Shown: positions 16,485 to 24,084 of the stretch, in pieces
Position numbering within the stretch: the stretch's first letter is position 1
How the letters are laid out: each line of letters begins with the position of its first letter
Origin: Hoeflea_A sp965228785
GTDB lineage: Bacteria; Pseudomonadota; Alphaproteobacteria; Rhizobiales; Rhizobiaceae
DNA length: 64,000 nucleotides
Assembly: GCA_965228785.1 (NCBI GenBank)
Contig: CBDDIF010000001.1
Coordinates: 1,674,001-1,738,000 of the forward strand
Reading direction: 5' to 3'
The notes under the pieces: generated by a model
What the model was told of the DNA's origin: nothing
Database searches by the model: none
The model's input: only the letters and a program-made list of their open reading frames with translations
Program-made: the position numbers and the translations under genes

Positions 16485-16487
16485 GAA

Positions 16488-16838
16488 ATGATGAAAGGCA
16501 TGCCTCCACAAAAAGCAACATCAGACGTTTTTCATGCCATAGCGGACCCTAATCGCAGGGCACTGCTGGGATTTCTCGCCCATGAATCGAGACCGGTCGG
16601 AGATTGTGTTGAAAAGCTCGGGATTACGTACTCTGCTGTTTCGCAGCACCTGAGCGTACTGCGCGAAGTCGGACTGGTTGAAAGCAAGTCCCACGGTAGA
16701 AAACGGCTCTACCGTTCGCGATTTGAACCATTGCAAGCAGTCCATGATTGGACGGCCCTCTACCGACCGTTCTGGGAAAATCGCCTTAGGGGCCTCGGTG
16801 AGTATTTAGATCGACAAGAGGGCGAGGGGCAGGAATGA
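16488..16838 (+). CDS. ArsR family helix-turn-helix regulator
   Basis: This is a winged-helix repressor of about 116 residues of the ArsR type. It contains FHAIADPNRRALLGFL, a recognition helix region YSAVSQHLSVLREVGLV and the wing SHGRKRLYR. It lacks the Cys-rich ELCVCDL metal site, and it belongs to the subgroup encoded next to SRPBCC/AHSA1 genes, which often senses non-metal stress. Its stop overlaps the next start by 4 bp (ATGA). Starts at 16488, 16491 and 16500 are all possible; no good Shine-Dalgarno precedes the first two, so translation may be leaderless. A palindrome lies just upstream. Confidence 0.87.
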   Translation: MMKGMPPQKATSDVFHAIADPNRRALLGFLAHESRPVGDCVEKLGITYSAVSQHLSVLREVGLVESKSHGRKRLYRSRFEPLQAVHDWTALYRPFWENRLRGLGEYLDRQEGEGQE

Positions 16839-17236
16839 GCCATGTTCTCAACCTGAAGCTTGAAGAATCCTACCCACAACCCCTGGAAAGCGTGTGGCAG
16901 GCACTGACTGATCCTGCTGCAATCTCCGAATGGCTGATGCCATGCGACTTTCAGCCGGTTGTTGGTCATAAGTTCACCATTCGCGGCAATGCTACCGAGA
17001 ATTGGCGCGGCTTGACTGATTGTGAAGTGATTACGCTCGAAGCACCGACGTTGATGGAATGGTTATGGGAAAGCGCCGACATTGAAGAACCCACGCGTGT
17101 TTCATTCGAACTTCAGTCCTTCCGGGGCGGCACCAAACTCACGCTACGTCACACCGGAACGACCACTCACAAAGACATAGAGAGCTTATCCGCTGGATGG
17201 CCACAGAAACTTCGCCAGCTCAAGAGTTGTTTATGA
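16835..17236 (+). CDS. SRPBCC (AHSA1-like) protein
   Basis: A 133-residue protein of the START-like SRPBCC superfamily, Activator of Hsp90 ATPase 1-like branch. It opens with LEESYPQPLESVWQALTDPAAISEWL, the typical first strand and helix, and continues with RVSFELQSFRGGTKLTLRHTG. The fold makes a hydrophobic ligand pocket; no ligand is known for this branch. It is translationally coupled to the ArsR gene and followed 21 bp later by a second SRPBCC gene, a standard arsR-AHSA1 operon. Confidence 0.87.
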   Translation: MSHVLNLKLEESYPQPLESVWQALTDPAAISEWLMPCDFQPVVGHKFTIRGNATENWRGLTDCEVITLEAPTLMEWLWESADIEEPTRVSFELQSFRGGTKLTLRHTGTTTHKDIESLSAGWPQKLRQLKSCL

Positions 17237-17257
17237 AAGCGAGGGTACGTCCCAATC

Positions 17258-17707
17258 ATGACCGGATACAAAAAAATTGTCGAAATCAACGTTCCCGCCA
17301 GCGCGGTCTACGCAGCAATAACCAGCGGCATCGTGAAGTGGTGGACCACTGGTTCGAGTGACGCCTCGGAAGTAGGAACGGTCTTTACCACGCGTTTCGG
17401 AGAAACCTACAACCACATCAAGGTCGCCAAGTTGATACCCAATGAACGCATAGAGTGGGACATTTTGGAACACTATCATGCCAATGATGCCTTGAACCGG
17501 GACGACGAATGGACGGGTACCAGGATTTTGTGGAATTTGACGGAAATGGAAGGAAACAGAACCCGGCTTGATTTTACCCATGATGGACTCATTGAAAGCA
17601 TGGAATGCTGGGAAATCTGCGAAGCTGGATGGAATTTTTTTCTTCTGGAAAGCTTAAAACCCTACCTTGAGGAAGGTGAAGGGCAACCGTTTCAGCACGA
17701 ACAATGA
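17258..17707 (+). CDS. Second SRPBCC (AHSA1-like) protein
   Basis: A 149-residue SRPBCC protein with the N-terminal VEINVPASAVYAAITSGIVKWW strand-helix and a C-terminal helix ending in LLESLKPYLEEGEGQPF, as in AHSA1-type polyketide-cyclase-like proteins. It is 21 bp downstream of a paralogous SRPBCC gene and probably in the same operon under the ArsR repressor. The pair might bind related hydrophobic ligands or work as partners. Function unknown. Confidence 0.83.
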   Translation: MTGYKKIVEINVPASAVYAAITSGIVKWWTTGSSDASEVGTVFTTRFGETYNHIKVAKLIPNERIEWDILEHYHANDALNRDDEWTGTRILWNLTEMEGNRTRLDFTHDGLIESMECWEICEAGWNFFLLESLKPYLEEGEGQPFQHEQ

Positions 17708-17791
17708 GGTGTTCCACATTGTACCCAACTTTGAGCTAGCCTACTCTGTGGAGTTATCAATCACACATTCATGAGAACACGCCCTAGATAA

Positions 17792-18310
17792 TTGATCCAA
17801 ACCGAACGGCTTCTGTTGAGTCCTCCAAGACTTTCGGATGTGCCCGACCTGTTTTCGTTTTTGGGCGATCCGGAAGCCATGAAATACACACACGTGGACA
17901 CGTCGCTGCGGCAATGCCGCCGGCGGATAGCCGTGCACGAGTGGCGGCGCAGGCACGACGGCATTGCGCCCTGGACCGCGCGATTGCAGGCAACGGGTGA
18001 GATCATCGGTTGGGGCGGGGTCTACGAGGACCCCTTTGATCCCGGCTGGGGACCGGAGATCGGCTTCTCATTTCATCCCGATTATCATGGACGTGGATTG
18101 GGCAGCGAGTTGGCACAGGCTGCAATTGACTACTCCGACCGGATCCGGAAGCTTCCCAAACTTGCGGCCTTTGCGCATCAGGCGAACACTGCCTCGCGGC
18201 GTTTGCTTGAGAAAATCGGATTTCGGGAGACCCGATCTCTAGCCGAGATGGATCGGTTGTATTTCGAACGGTTGCGACCCGGCATTTCTCAAGAGACACG
18301 CCTGTCCTAG
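17792..18310 (+). CDS. GNAT family N-acetyltransferase (RimJ/RimL-like)
   Basis: The 172-residue product begins IQTERLLLSPPRLSDVPDLF, the standard opening of RimJ/RimL-type acetyltransferases. It has the acetyl-CoA loop HGRGLGSELAQAA (motif A) and the C-terminal NTASRRLLEKIGFRE helix. It would acetylate an amine on a protein or small molecule. The start is TTG at 17792; no ATG is available in a suitable place, and the family alignment begins exactly there. It is tail-to-tail with the SRPBCC gene that follows on the other strand, overlapping by about 4 bp. Confidence 0.85.
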   Translation: MIQTERLLLSPPRLSDVPDLFSFLGDPEAMKYTHVDTSLRQCRRRIAVHEWRRRHDGIAPWTARLQATGEIIGWGGVYEDPFDPGWGPEIGFSFHPDYHGRGLGSELAQAAIDYSDRIRKLPKLAAFAHQANTASRRLLEKIGFRETRSLAEMDRLYFERLRPGISQETRLS

Positions 18311-18762
18311 GCTTTTCGGTTCGACCGGACCTTGTCGGCCAGTCCCTTCAGGTTGCCGTCGATGATTTTGCCCATCATCATCTTCATCATCGTCTGGCCC
18401 ATGAGCCATCCCAGCGGACCGTATTTAACCCGGTAGTCGAACGTCCATGTGACGCTCGACCGACCCGCGGATCGTGCAATGCTGACTTGCGAGCTGGCTT
18501 CGTGTAGGGGCATCGCCGCCATGTCGGACAGTTCGACCGTGAACCCCACACCCGGCTTCCACTCGGTCACTTCTTCCACGACGGACGTGCCGTTTTGGAA
18601 GTTGTTGCGGCGTTTCGATCCCAGGCCGTCGTCTCCTTCGGTCAAGGCGTCGACGGAGGTGATGAGTGGCGCGAATTCGTCGACATGCATGTAGCGGCCC
18701 AGTACAGCCCAGACCTCTTCCGGTGTGGCATCGATCGTGTGCGTGCGTTGAAAATGGATCAT
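18307..18762 (-). CDS. SRPBCC / polyketide-cyclase-like protein
   Basis: A 151-residue SRPBCC protein. The opening HTIDATPEEVWAVLGRYMHVDEF, the core VVEEVTEWKPGVGFTVEL and the terminal helix GKIIDGNLKGLADKV follow the polyketide_cyc2 pattern. AGGAG lies upstream of the ATG. It is divergent from a WYL-domain regulator, with an inverted repeat between the two genes that suggests regulation of this gene by the WYL protein. Confidence 0.85.
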   Translation of the reverse strand: MIHFQRTHTIDATPEEVWAVLGRYMHVDEFAPLITSVDALTEGDDGLGSKRRNNFQNGTSVVEEVTEWKPGVGFTVELSDMAAMPLHEASSQVSIARSAGRSSVTWTFDYRVKYGPLGWLMGQTMMKMMMGKIIDGNLKGLADKVRSNRKA

Positions 18763-18829
18763 CCCGGTCTCCTGAAATGCGGCAATCGTGTCGCGTATTT
18801 GGGTTGTTGATCCCTGAATAAATTTGCCC

Positions 18830-18863
18830 TGCTGCCACCGTTGTGGCAGCAGTGTGGCAGCAG
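18830..18863. promoter_or_regulatory. TGCTGCCAC/GTGGCAGCA operator with an extra half-site
   Basis: A perfect 9-bp inverted repeat, TGCTGCCAC (18830-18838) and GTGGCAGCA (18843-18851) with a CGTT spacer, is followed at once by a third half-site GTGGCAGCAG (18854-18863). It lies between the divergent SRPBCC and WYL-regulator genes and ends just before the regulator's ribosome site. Its size, symmetry and place fit an operator for the WYL-family regulator, possibly with cooperative binding at the third half-site. Confidence 0.65.
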
Positions 18864-18872
18864 GAGACAGAA

Positions 18873-19565
18873 ATGCGTCGCACTGAACGGCTTTTCCAGA
18901 TTATCCAGATATTGCGGTCGACCCGATCGCCGGTCACAGGGAGAGATCTTGCCGATGAGCTGGAAATATCGCTCCGTACACTCTACCGCGACATGGCGGA
19001 GCTCACGGCACAGCGCATCCCCATTATCGGAGAAGCAGGCATGGGTTACGTTCTGGACGACGGCTACGACATGCCGCCGCTGATGTTGACACCCGACGAA
19101 CTGGAGGCGGCCGCTCTGGGAGCGGCGTGGGTGGCCTCGGAAGCGGATCCATCGCTTGCCCGGGCGGCGAGAGATCTGGTTTCAAAACTATCCGAGGCGA
19201 TACCGAAGGAGCTCCAGCCTATTGTTCTTGATGCGAGCTCGAAAGCAATCCAGACCGAATCTAAAGTTTCGGAACGCTTCGACGGCGCTCTATTGCGGCA
19301 CGCGATCCGCGAGCGCTACCGCCTGCAACTGGCCTACACGGACCGCGATGGCGGAACGACAGACAGGATTGTCTGGCCACTGTTGATCGCGTTTCTGGAT
19401 CGAACGCGATATCTCGTCGGATGGTGCGAGACGCGTGAGGACTACCGACACTTCAAGACAGACCGCATACGCGAGTTGAAGGTTCTTGCAGAAAAGTATC
19501 CCGGACGCCGGGCGGCATTGATCAAGGGATGGGAGCGGGCCACGGCGGAGCGAATGCGACGGTGA
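18873..19565 (+). CDS. YafY-type WYL-domain transcriptional regulator
   Basis: A 230-residue one-component regulator. The N-terminal HTH_11 (residues 1-60) reads RRTERLFQIIQILRS then LADELEISLRTLYRDMAEL. The C-terminal WYL-like domain (about 125-220) shows YRLQLAYTDRDGG, VWPLLIAFLDRTRYLVGWCE and a final TDRIREL. WYL domains bind nucleotides or small ligands. I chose the ATG at 18873 because AGGAGA lies five bases upstream; the earlier GTG at 18843 would lie inside the operator repeat. It is divergent from the SRPBCC gene and likely controls it and itself. Confidence 0.9.
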   Translation: MRRTERLFQIIQILRSTRSPVTGRDLADELEISLRTLYRDMAELTAQRIPIIGEAGMGYVLDDGYDMPPLMLTPDELEAAALGAAWVASEADPSLARAARDLVSKLSEAIPKELQPIVLDASSKAIQTESKVSERFDGALLRHAIRERYRLQLAYTDRDGGTTDRIVWPLLIAFLDRTRYLVGWCETREDYRHFKTDRIRELKVLAEKYPGRRAALIKGWERATAERMRR

Positions 19566-19605
19566 ATACTCGGTTCCTAACTCGGTCAACCGCCTTGGTT
19601 TGTGC

Positions 19606-20013
19606 CTAGTCCGACAATTCAATGGCGACCGGTATGCCGCGAGCCAGAGAATTGCTCACCATACAGGTGGCTTTTGCATTTTTCACGATCTCGGCCGGGT
19701 CCGAGCCGTCAAGCGTTGTGCAGGTGACATCCATTCGGGCGCTGGTGGTGATCAGCGGATCGCCTTCGAGACTGACGGTTACACTGACGGATATGGTGTC
19801 CAGATCCGCGCCGAGATCATGGGCGACGTAGCGCAGGTCGTTGCAGAAGCAGCCGCCTATGGCCAGGGCAAGCAATTGTGCCCCGTTGAAACCAAGCCCC
19901 TGACCGCCGGCCGTTCCGTCCGGCCTGTCGACGACGATGGTGTGAGCTCCGGCCCATCCCATGGCCGCCTCGGTGCCAGCCACATTGCGCAATTCGACGG
20001 TCATCGAAACCAT
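19606..20013 (-). CDS. OsmC family protein
   Basis: A 135-residue OsmC/Ohr-fold protein. Two cysteines in the expected places, in GGCFCNDL near residue 54 and in CMVSNSLARGIPV near 117, match the peroxidatic and resolving cysteines of OsmC-type thiol peroxidases, although the first site holds two Cys (CFC). It would detoxify organic hydroperoxides in the cytoplasm. AAGGAGG lies upstream of the ATG at 20013. It is convergent with the WYL regulator with a 40-bp gap. Promoter sequence is not obvious; two palindromic repeats lie about 90 bp upstream. Confidence 0.86.
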   Translation of the reverse strand: MVSMTVELRNVAGTEAAMGWAGAHTIVVDRPDGTAGGQGLGFNGAQLLALAIGGCFCNDLRYVAHDLGADLDTISVSVTVSLEGDPLITTSARMDVTCTTLDGSDPAEIVKNAKATCMVSNSLARGIPVAIELSD

Positions 20014-20099
20014 TGCCTAGCCTCCTTCCGGCAAGTTTTGTATCCGAGTCTGCCAAGGCGCGGGACCGAACGCAATGTTGCGTGCGCCAGCGCAATTGA

Positions 20100-20175
20100 C
20101 TAGTGTCCTGAATCTGAAGTTCGTCACATTATGCAGCACGCTCCGAGCGAACTTCAGATTCAATCAGGACACTAG
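20100..20175. repeat. CTAG-bounded palindromic repeat 1 (MITE/REP-like)
   Basis: The 76-bp element starts CTAGTGTCCTGA and ends TCAGGACACTAG. Inner arms ATCTGAAGTTCG (20112-20123) and CGAACTTCAGAT (right side) complete a long hairpin. The right arm carries four extra bases, so the stem has a 4-base bulge. Ends read CTAG on both sides. It encodes nothing and may be a MITE derived from a TA-targeting IS630-type element, or a REP-like palindrome. Confidence 0.75.
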
Positions 20176-20188
20176 CAAGACTATGATT

Positions 20189-20266
20189 CTAGTGTGGTTT
20201 TTGGAATTGAAGTTCCTACCAGAGGTCGCTGCAATCATCATAGGAACTTCAAATCCACCACACTAG
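20189..20266. repeat. CTAG-bounded palindromic repeat 2 (MITE/REP-like)
   Basis: The 78-bp element starts CTAGTGTGG and ends CCACACTAG. Inner arms TTGAAGTTCCTA and TAGGAACTTCAA pair closely. Here the left arm is the longer one by about four bases. It shares the CTAGTGT edge and the inner GAAGTTC core with repeat 1, lying 13 bp away, so the two are related elements of one family that are not identical copies. No coding capacity. Confidence 0.75.
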
Positions 20267-20292
20267 CGTCGCAGCCGACGAAGAGGTGCCCT

Positions 20293-20829
20293 ATGTCCCG
20301 CGTTCGCTGTTTGCTGGTTGCAATCGTATATGGCCTGATGTTCTCGACCCCATTCGCATGGTCAGCTCCGCCTGATCTGAAAACACCGTCGCCGGTGATC
20401 TATCTCGCCGACAATCTGGATGAAAAGGACCGGCTGGGCTTTTGCATCGACACGGTCGGTCGCGGCCCGTCGGATCGCCTGCACGCGCATTCCTGCAAGC
20501 CTCAGGGTGGAGACGTCCAGTTCCGGTTCGACACGGCCAAAGGCCAAATCCGCTCGGCCACCTTCGACAACAAATGCGCGGCACTGATGGACGCGCCGGC
20601 CACAGGAGTAAAACTGGCGCTTCTCGATTGTGCGAATGGTGACGAGCAGCGCTTTGCGTTTACCACCGACAGCGGGGAGTTTCATCCGGCGGGCCGCAAC
20701 GACTTGTGCCTTGCAGTTGGCCCGGCCAGCCGCACGGCGGGACCGTTCATGGCACGCGATCTGATGCTTGCGGACTGTGTATCAACCGATGCCGGATTGA
20801 AGCGATGGATCGTAGCGGATACCGATTGA
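20293..20829 (+). CDS. Secreted ricin-type beta-trefoil-like protein
   Basis: A 178-residue protein with a signal peptide (about 1-24, ending WSA). The remaining sequence shows repeated units of the ricin-B/beta-trefoil kind: RLGFCIDTVG, DVQFRFD and IRSATFDNKCAAL, then VKLALLDCANGDEQRFAF and RNDLCLAVGP. Three approximate repeats with paired Cys suggest a carbohydrate- or ligand-binding module exported to the periplasm or outside. No catalytic domain is present. The ATG at 20293 has AAGAGG upstream. It precedes the GST gene by 11 bp on the same strand, but the link may be chance. Confidence 0.65.
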   Translation: MSRVRCLLVAIVYGLMFSTPFAWSAPPDLKTPSPVIYLADNLDEKDRLGFCIDTVGRGPSDRLHAHSCKPQGGDVQFRFDTAKGQIRSATFDNKCAALMDAPATGVKLALLDCANGDEQRFAFTTDSGEFHPAGRNDLCLAVGPASRTAGPFMARDLMLADCVSTDAGLKRWIVADTD

Positions 20830-20840
20830 GGGAGAAAACC

Positions 20841-21452
20841 ATGCTGCTTTATGATGGCGGGCGCGCTGCCAATCCGCGACGAGTTCGGATCTTTCTGGCC
20901 GAGAAGGGCATCGAAGTGCCGCTTCGGGAGGTCGATATGGCCAGTTTCGAACACCGGTCCGACGAGGTGACGGCTTTGAACCCGTTTCAACGCCTGCCGG
21001 TCTTGGTGCTGGACGACAATACGGTTCTATCTGAATCGATCGCGATCTGCCGCTATTTCGAAGAGCTCCATCCTGAGCCGCCGCTGATGGGCGTCGACGC
21101 GCTTGACGCTGCAATTGTGGACATGTGGAATCGGCGCATGGAAATGCATCTGCTGGCCCACGTCATGAATGCATTTCGGCATTGCCATCCGGCCATGAAG
21201 GAATGGGAAGTTCCGCAGGTTCAGGAATTCGGAGAGGCGAGCGGCCCCAAGGCGCTGCAAACCATGGAATTCATGGATGGCGAACTGGCGGAACGCAGCT
21301 TTCTGGCGGGCGAACGGTATTCGGTTGCCGACATCACGGCCCAGGTCGCCCTCGACATGCTCAAACTCGCCCGGATCGACCGGCCGACCCAGCTCACAAA
21401 CCTGATGCGCTGGCACGAAGCGGTGTCGTCACGGCCAAGCGCGGCGGCCTGA
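20841..21452 (+). CDS. Glutathione S-transferase family protein
   Basis: A 203-residue GST. The N-terminal thioredoxin-like domain (1-78) begins LLYDGGRAANPRRVRIFLAEKGI and ends with the glutathione-contacting LDDNTVLSESIAICRYFEE. The C-terminal helical domain (about 85-195) has the N-capping-box region FLAGERYSVADITAQVAL. The catalytic residue is probably the Asn/Pro-Arg region after the first strand, and class assignment is not possible by eye. GGGAGA lies seven bases before the ATG. It conjugates glutathione to, or reduces, electrophilic or peroxidised substrates. Confidence 0.88.
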   Translation: MLLYDGGRAANPRRVRIFLAEKGIEVPLREVDMASFEHRSDEVTALNPFQRLPVLVLDDNTVLSESIAICRYFEELHPEPPLMGVDALDAAIVDMWNRRMEMHLLAHVMNAFRHCHPAMKEWEVPQVQEFGEASGPKALQTMEFMDGELAERSFLAGERYSVADITAQVALDMLKLARIDRPTQLTNLMRWHEAVSSRPSAAA

Positions 21453-21514
21453 CCGCGATAGTGCTTGTGTGCTACCGCGTAGGAATCCCCTGCGAACTCT
21501 GAAATAATCGCCCC

Positions 21515-23392
21515 ATGGCGGGCGACAGCGGGACAGCGGCGCAAGAGATGTCGGACAATCGGCAATGGCTGCGCATGCGCGCTTGCGAATTGCTGTTCGA
21601 TGTCGGCTACTTCCCATTCTTCGCCCACATGATTCTGGCTGGGCTCGTCGTCTGGGTGCTTTGGCCGGACAGCGACCATGCCACACTGGTCGCATGGTTC
21701 GCGGTTTTGGTCGCCGGCATCGCCGTTCAGATGCTGTTTCTGCGATCGATGAGGCCCGGCGCGATGACGGTCGAAAAATCCGACCGCATCCACCGGTTCT
21801 TTGACGGCTTTGGAGTCTTCGTCGGCGTCAGTTGGGCCGCGCTGATCGTTCTGGTCTTTCCACAGGACAATTATTTCAATGCTGTCTTTCTGGCTTTTGC
21901 AGCCGGCGGCCTGGCAATGGGCGGCGTGGCGACGCAACATATGGTGCCGGTTGGGATCGTCATTTCGATAGTCGTGGCCTTGGGCACGCTGGCGGTGCGC
22001 TACGCGGCGTCGGACATTCCCAATCCGTATGTGCATGCGATCGGCCTCGCACTCTATACCGCAGTCCTGGTCGACCTGACGCTGCGACTGAACAAATCGG
22101 CGCTGCGCGCCGCCCAACTGCAGTTCCAGCAGGAGAAACTGACCGAGGCGCTGTCACGTCAAGCCGACGAACTGTCCGAGGCACGCCGACACGAAGAAGA
22201 AGCGAGGCACGAGGCCGAGGTCGCCAATGACGCGAAGTCGCGCTTTCTGGCACAGGCCAGTCATGATCTGCGCCAACCGCTGCATGCGATCAGCCTGTTT
22301 GTTGAAGCCTTGCCGAAGACCAGGAACCCGGCGGAGCGTGAAGACATCATGGGGCGGGTGCGCCAGTCATTGGACGTGTTGACCAGGCTGTTCGATTCTC
22401 TTCTGGACGTAACGCTTCTCGACACCGGTGGCATCGAGGTTCAAGAAACTGCTTTCCGCCCCGGCGATATGATCGAAGAGGTCACGCATGATTTCGCGCT
22501 GATCGCCGAAGCCTGCAATGTGGAATTGCGGACAGTCCCATCGAGCACCGCGATACGCGGTGATCCGGTGTTGCTTCGGCGGTTGCTCCAGAACCTGATT
22601 TCCAATGCCATCCGTTACTCGGAAGGCGGCAGTGTTGTGATCGGCTGTCGTCGCAGGCAGGGCCGACTCGCAATCCAGGTGAGTGACACCGGTGCCGGCA
22701 TCGCCCAGGAGGACCAGGCGCGCATCTTCTCCGAGTTCGAACGGCTGGACAGCGCACGAATCGGTGAAAAGGCGGCTCCAGGGCTCGGGCTTGGACTGGC
22801 CATCGTTCAACGCATCGCCCGCGAGCTGGAGTTGTCGGTCGAGGTGGCCTCGCACCAGGGCAGGGGATCCACCTTCACGATCTCCGGTTTCGATATGGTG
22901 GACCCAGCCGAGGTCGTCACAAGCAAACAGGCGCCCACGGAGGATCGCAATGCGGAAGGGGCCAGCGTCTTTGTGCTTGACGATGATCCGGAAACACTGG
23001 CCGCGACACGGTTGCTGTTGGAAAAGTGGGGCTATCGTGCCGACGGCTCACAGAATTGGCAGGATTTGCTGAAGGCGCGACCCGATGTTGTGGTTTGCGA
23101 TTACGAAATCAGCCCCGAGAAGACTGGTTTCGACGTGCTGGCCGAATACACCGCTGCGTCCGGAAACGGGGTCTCCGCCATCATGGTATCGGGGCACGGT
23201 TCAGACGAATTGCGCGAGGCGGCAAAAATGCGTGATCTGCCGCTGTTGATGAAGCCGGTTCGTCCGGTCCAGTTGCGCTCGGCGTTACTCAACGTTTTGT
23301 CCGGACGTCAAACGAAACCACGGGAGGCTGCGAACGAGGCAACCGCGGACCGACTGGGCAGGTCCAGCGCACGCAGCACTGCCGATACGTGA
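21515..23392 (+). CDS. Hybrid histidine kinase with C-terminal receiver domain
   Basis: A 625-residue membrane sensor. Residues about 25-190 contain six or so membrane helices with no large periplasmic domain, followed by a coiled coil (about 195-240). The HisKA box is SHDLRQPLHAI (phospho-His about 250), the ATPase has N box NLISNAIRYS, G1 DTGAGI and G2 GLGLGLAI, and a receiver domain (about 485-600) has Asp529 in VVVCDYEI. The last 28 codons overlap the end of the convergent LuxR-type regulator gene and form an unconserved tail. The regulator is probably its partner. An alternative start is ATG 21548. Confidence 0.9.
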   Translation: MAGDSGTAAQEMSDNRQWLRMRACELLFDVGYFPFFAHMILAGLVVWVLWPDSDHATLVAWFAVLVAGIAVQMLFLRSMRPGAMTVEKSDRIHRFFDGFGVFVGVSWAALIVLVFPQDNYFNAVFLAFAAGGLAMGGVATQHMVPVGIVISIVVALGTLAVRYAASDIPNPYVHAIGLALYTAVLVDLTLRLNKSALRAAQLQFQQEKLTEALSRQADELSEARRHEEEARHEAEVANDAKSRFLAQASHDLRQPLHAISLFVEALPKTRNPAEREDIMGRVRQSLDVLTRLFDSLLDVTLLDTGGIEVQETAFRPGDMIEEVTHDFALIAEACNVELRTVPSSTAIRGDPVLLRRLLQNLISNAIRYSEGGSVVIGCRRRQGRLAIQVSDTGAGIAQEDQARIFSEFERLDSARIGEKAAPGLGLGLAIVQRIARELELSVEVASHQGRGSTFTISGFDMVDPAEVVTSKQAPTEDRNAEGASVFVLDDDPETLAATRLLLEKWGYRADGSQNWQDLLKARPDVVVCDYEISPEKTGFDVLAEYTAASGNGVSAIMVSGHGSDELREAAKMRDLPLLMKPVRPVQLRSALLNVLSGRQTKPREAANEATADRLGRSSARSTADT

Positions 23393-23913
23393 ACCCTCAC
23401 CGTATAAGGCGAGATGTCCAGTTCACGGGCTATTTCCTTATTGGTCATACCCCGGCCGATATGCTTTAGAACCTGATACTGACGCTCGGTCAGCGCCGAC
23501 AAACGGGCGTCGCGCGGCGGCGCTGAACCGGCACGAAGCTCGACCGTCTCACCCTCCATGACCGCCTCCAGGGCTGCGGCAATGTCATCGGGGCGAGCCG
23601 TCTTGGAGATGAAGCCGTTGGCGCCGTGGGCCATGACGTGGTCGATCAGCGGCGAGTCGTGCAGCATGGAAATGGTGACGATGGGCGTCAGAGGCAGGCT
23701 TTTTCGCAGCGCCGGAAACTCCGAGCGGGCGTCGAAGCCTGGAAACAGCAGGTCAAGCAGTATCAGGTCGAAACCGTCATCCTTGGCCAAAACGTCCATC
23801 ATGCCGATGCTGTCGCCGACCTCGACGATTTCGGAGTCGGGGAACAGATTGCGCAGCATCACCGCCGTTCCGCTGCGGAAAACCGGGTGATCGTCGACCA
23901 GCAATATTCTCAT
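23308..23913 (-). CDS. LuxR-type (NarL family) response regulator
   Basis: A 201-residue response regulator: a receiver domain (1-118) with acidic pair DD (7-8), phosphoacceptor Asp54 in LILLDLLFPG and Lys in ISKTARP, then a LuxR helix-turn-helix (about 138-195, LTERQYQVLKHIGRGMTNKEIARELDISPYTVRVHV). The ATG at 23913 begins the domain; the TTG at 23925 is less likely. It is tail-to-tail with the hybrid kinase gene and overlaps it by 85 bp, which suggests a cognate pair. Targets are unknown. Confidence 0.92.
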   Translation of the reverse strand: MRILLVDDHPVFRSGTAVMLRNLFPDSEIVEVGDSIGMMDVLAKDDGFDLILLDLLFPGFDARSEFPALRKSLPLTPIVTISMLHDSPLIDHVMAHGANGFISKTARPDDIAAALEAVMEGETVELRAGSAPPRDARLSALTERQYQVLKHIGRGMTNKEIARELDISPYTVRVHVSAVLRALDLPSRSAVASFAASRGFV

Positions 23914-24084
23914 GGTTCGCCCCAATACCCGATGCGCGCCACATCGGGACTGGACTGCACCTCAGCACAAACGCCATGGACGGATCAACTAGTGCATGTG
24001 TACGAGTTGAGAGCGAAAAAGCCGATCTGTAGCTTTTCGGCGGACGGAACAGGGCCGCCGACGATTCGGTCAAGGGGGATATCG

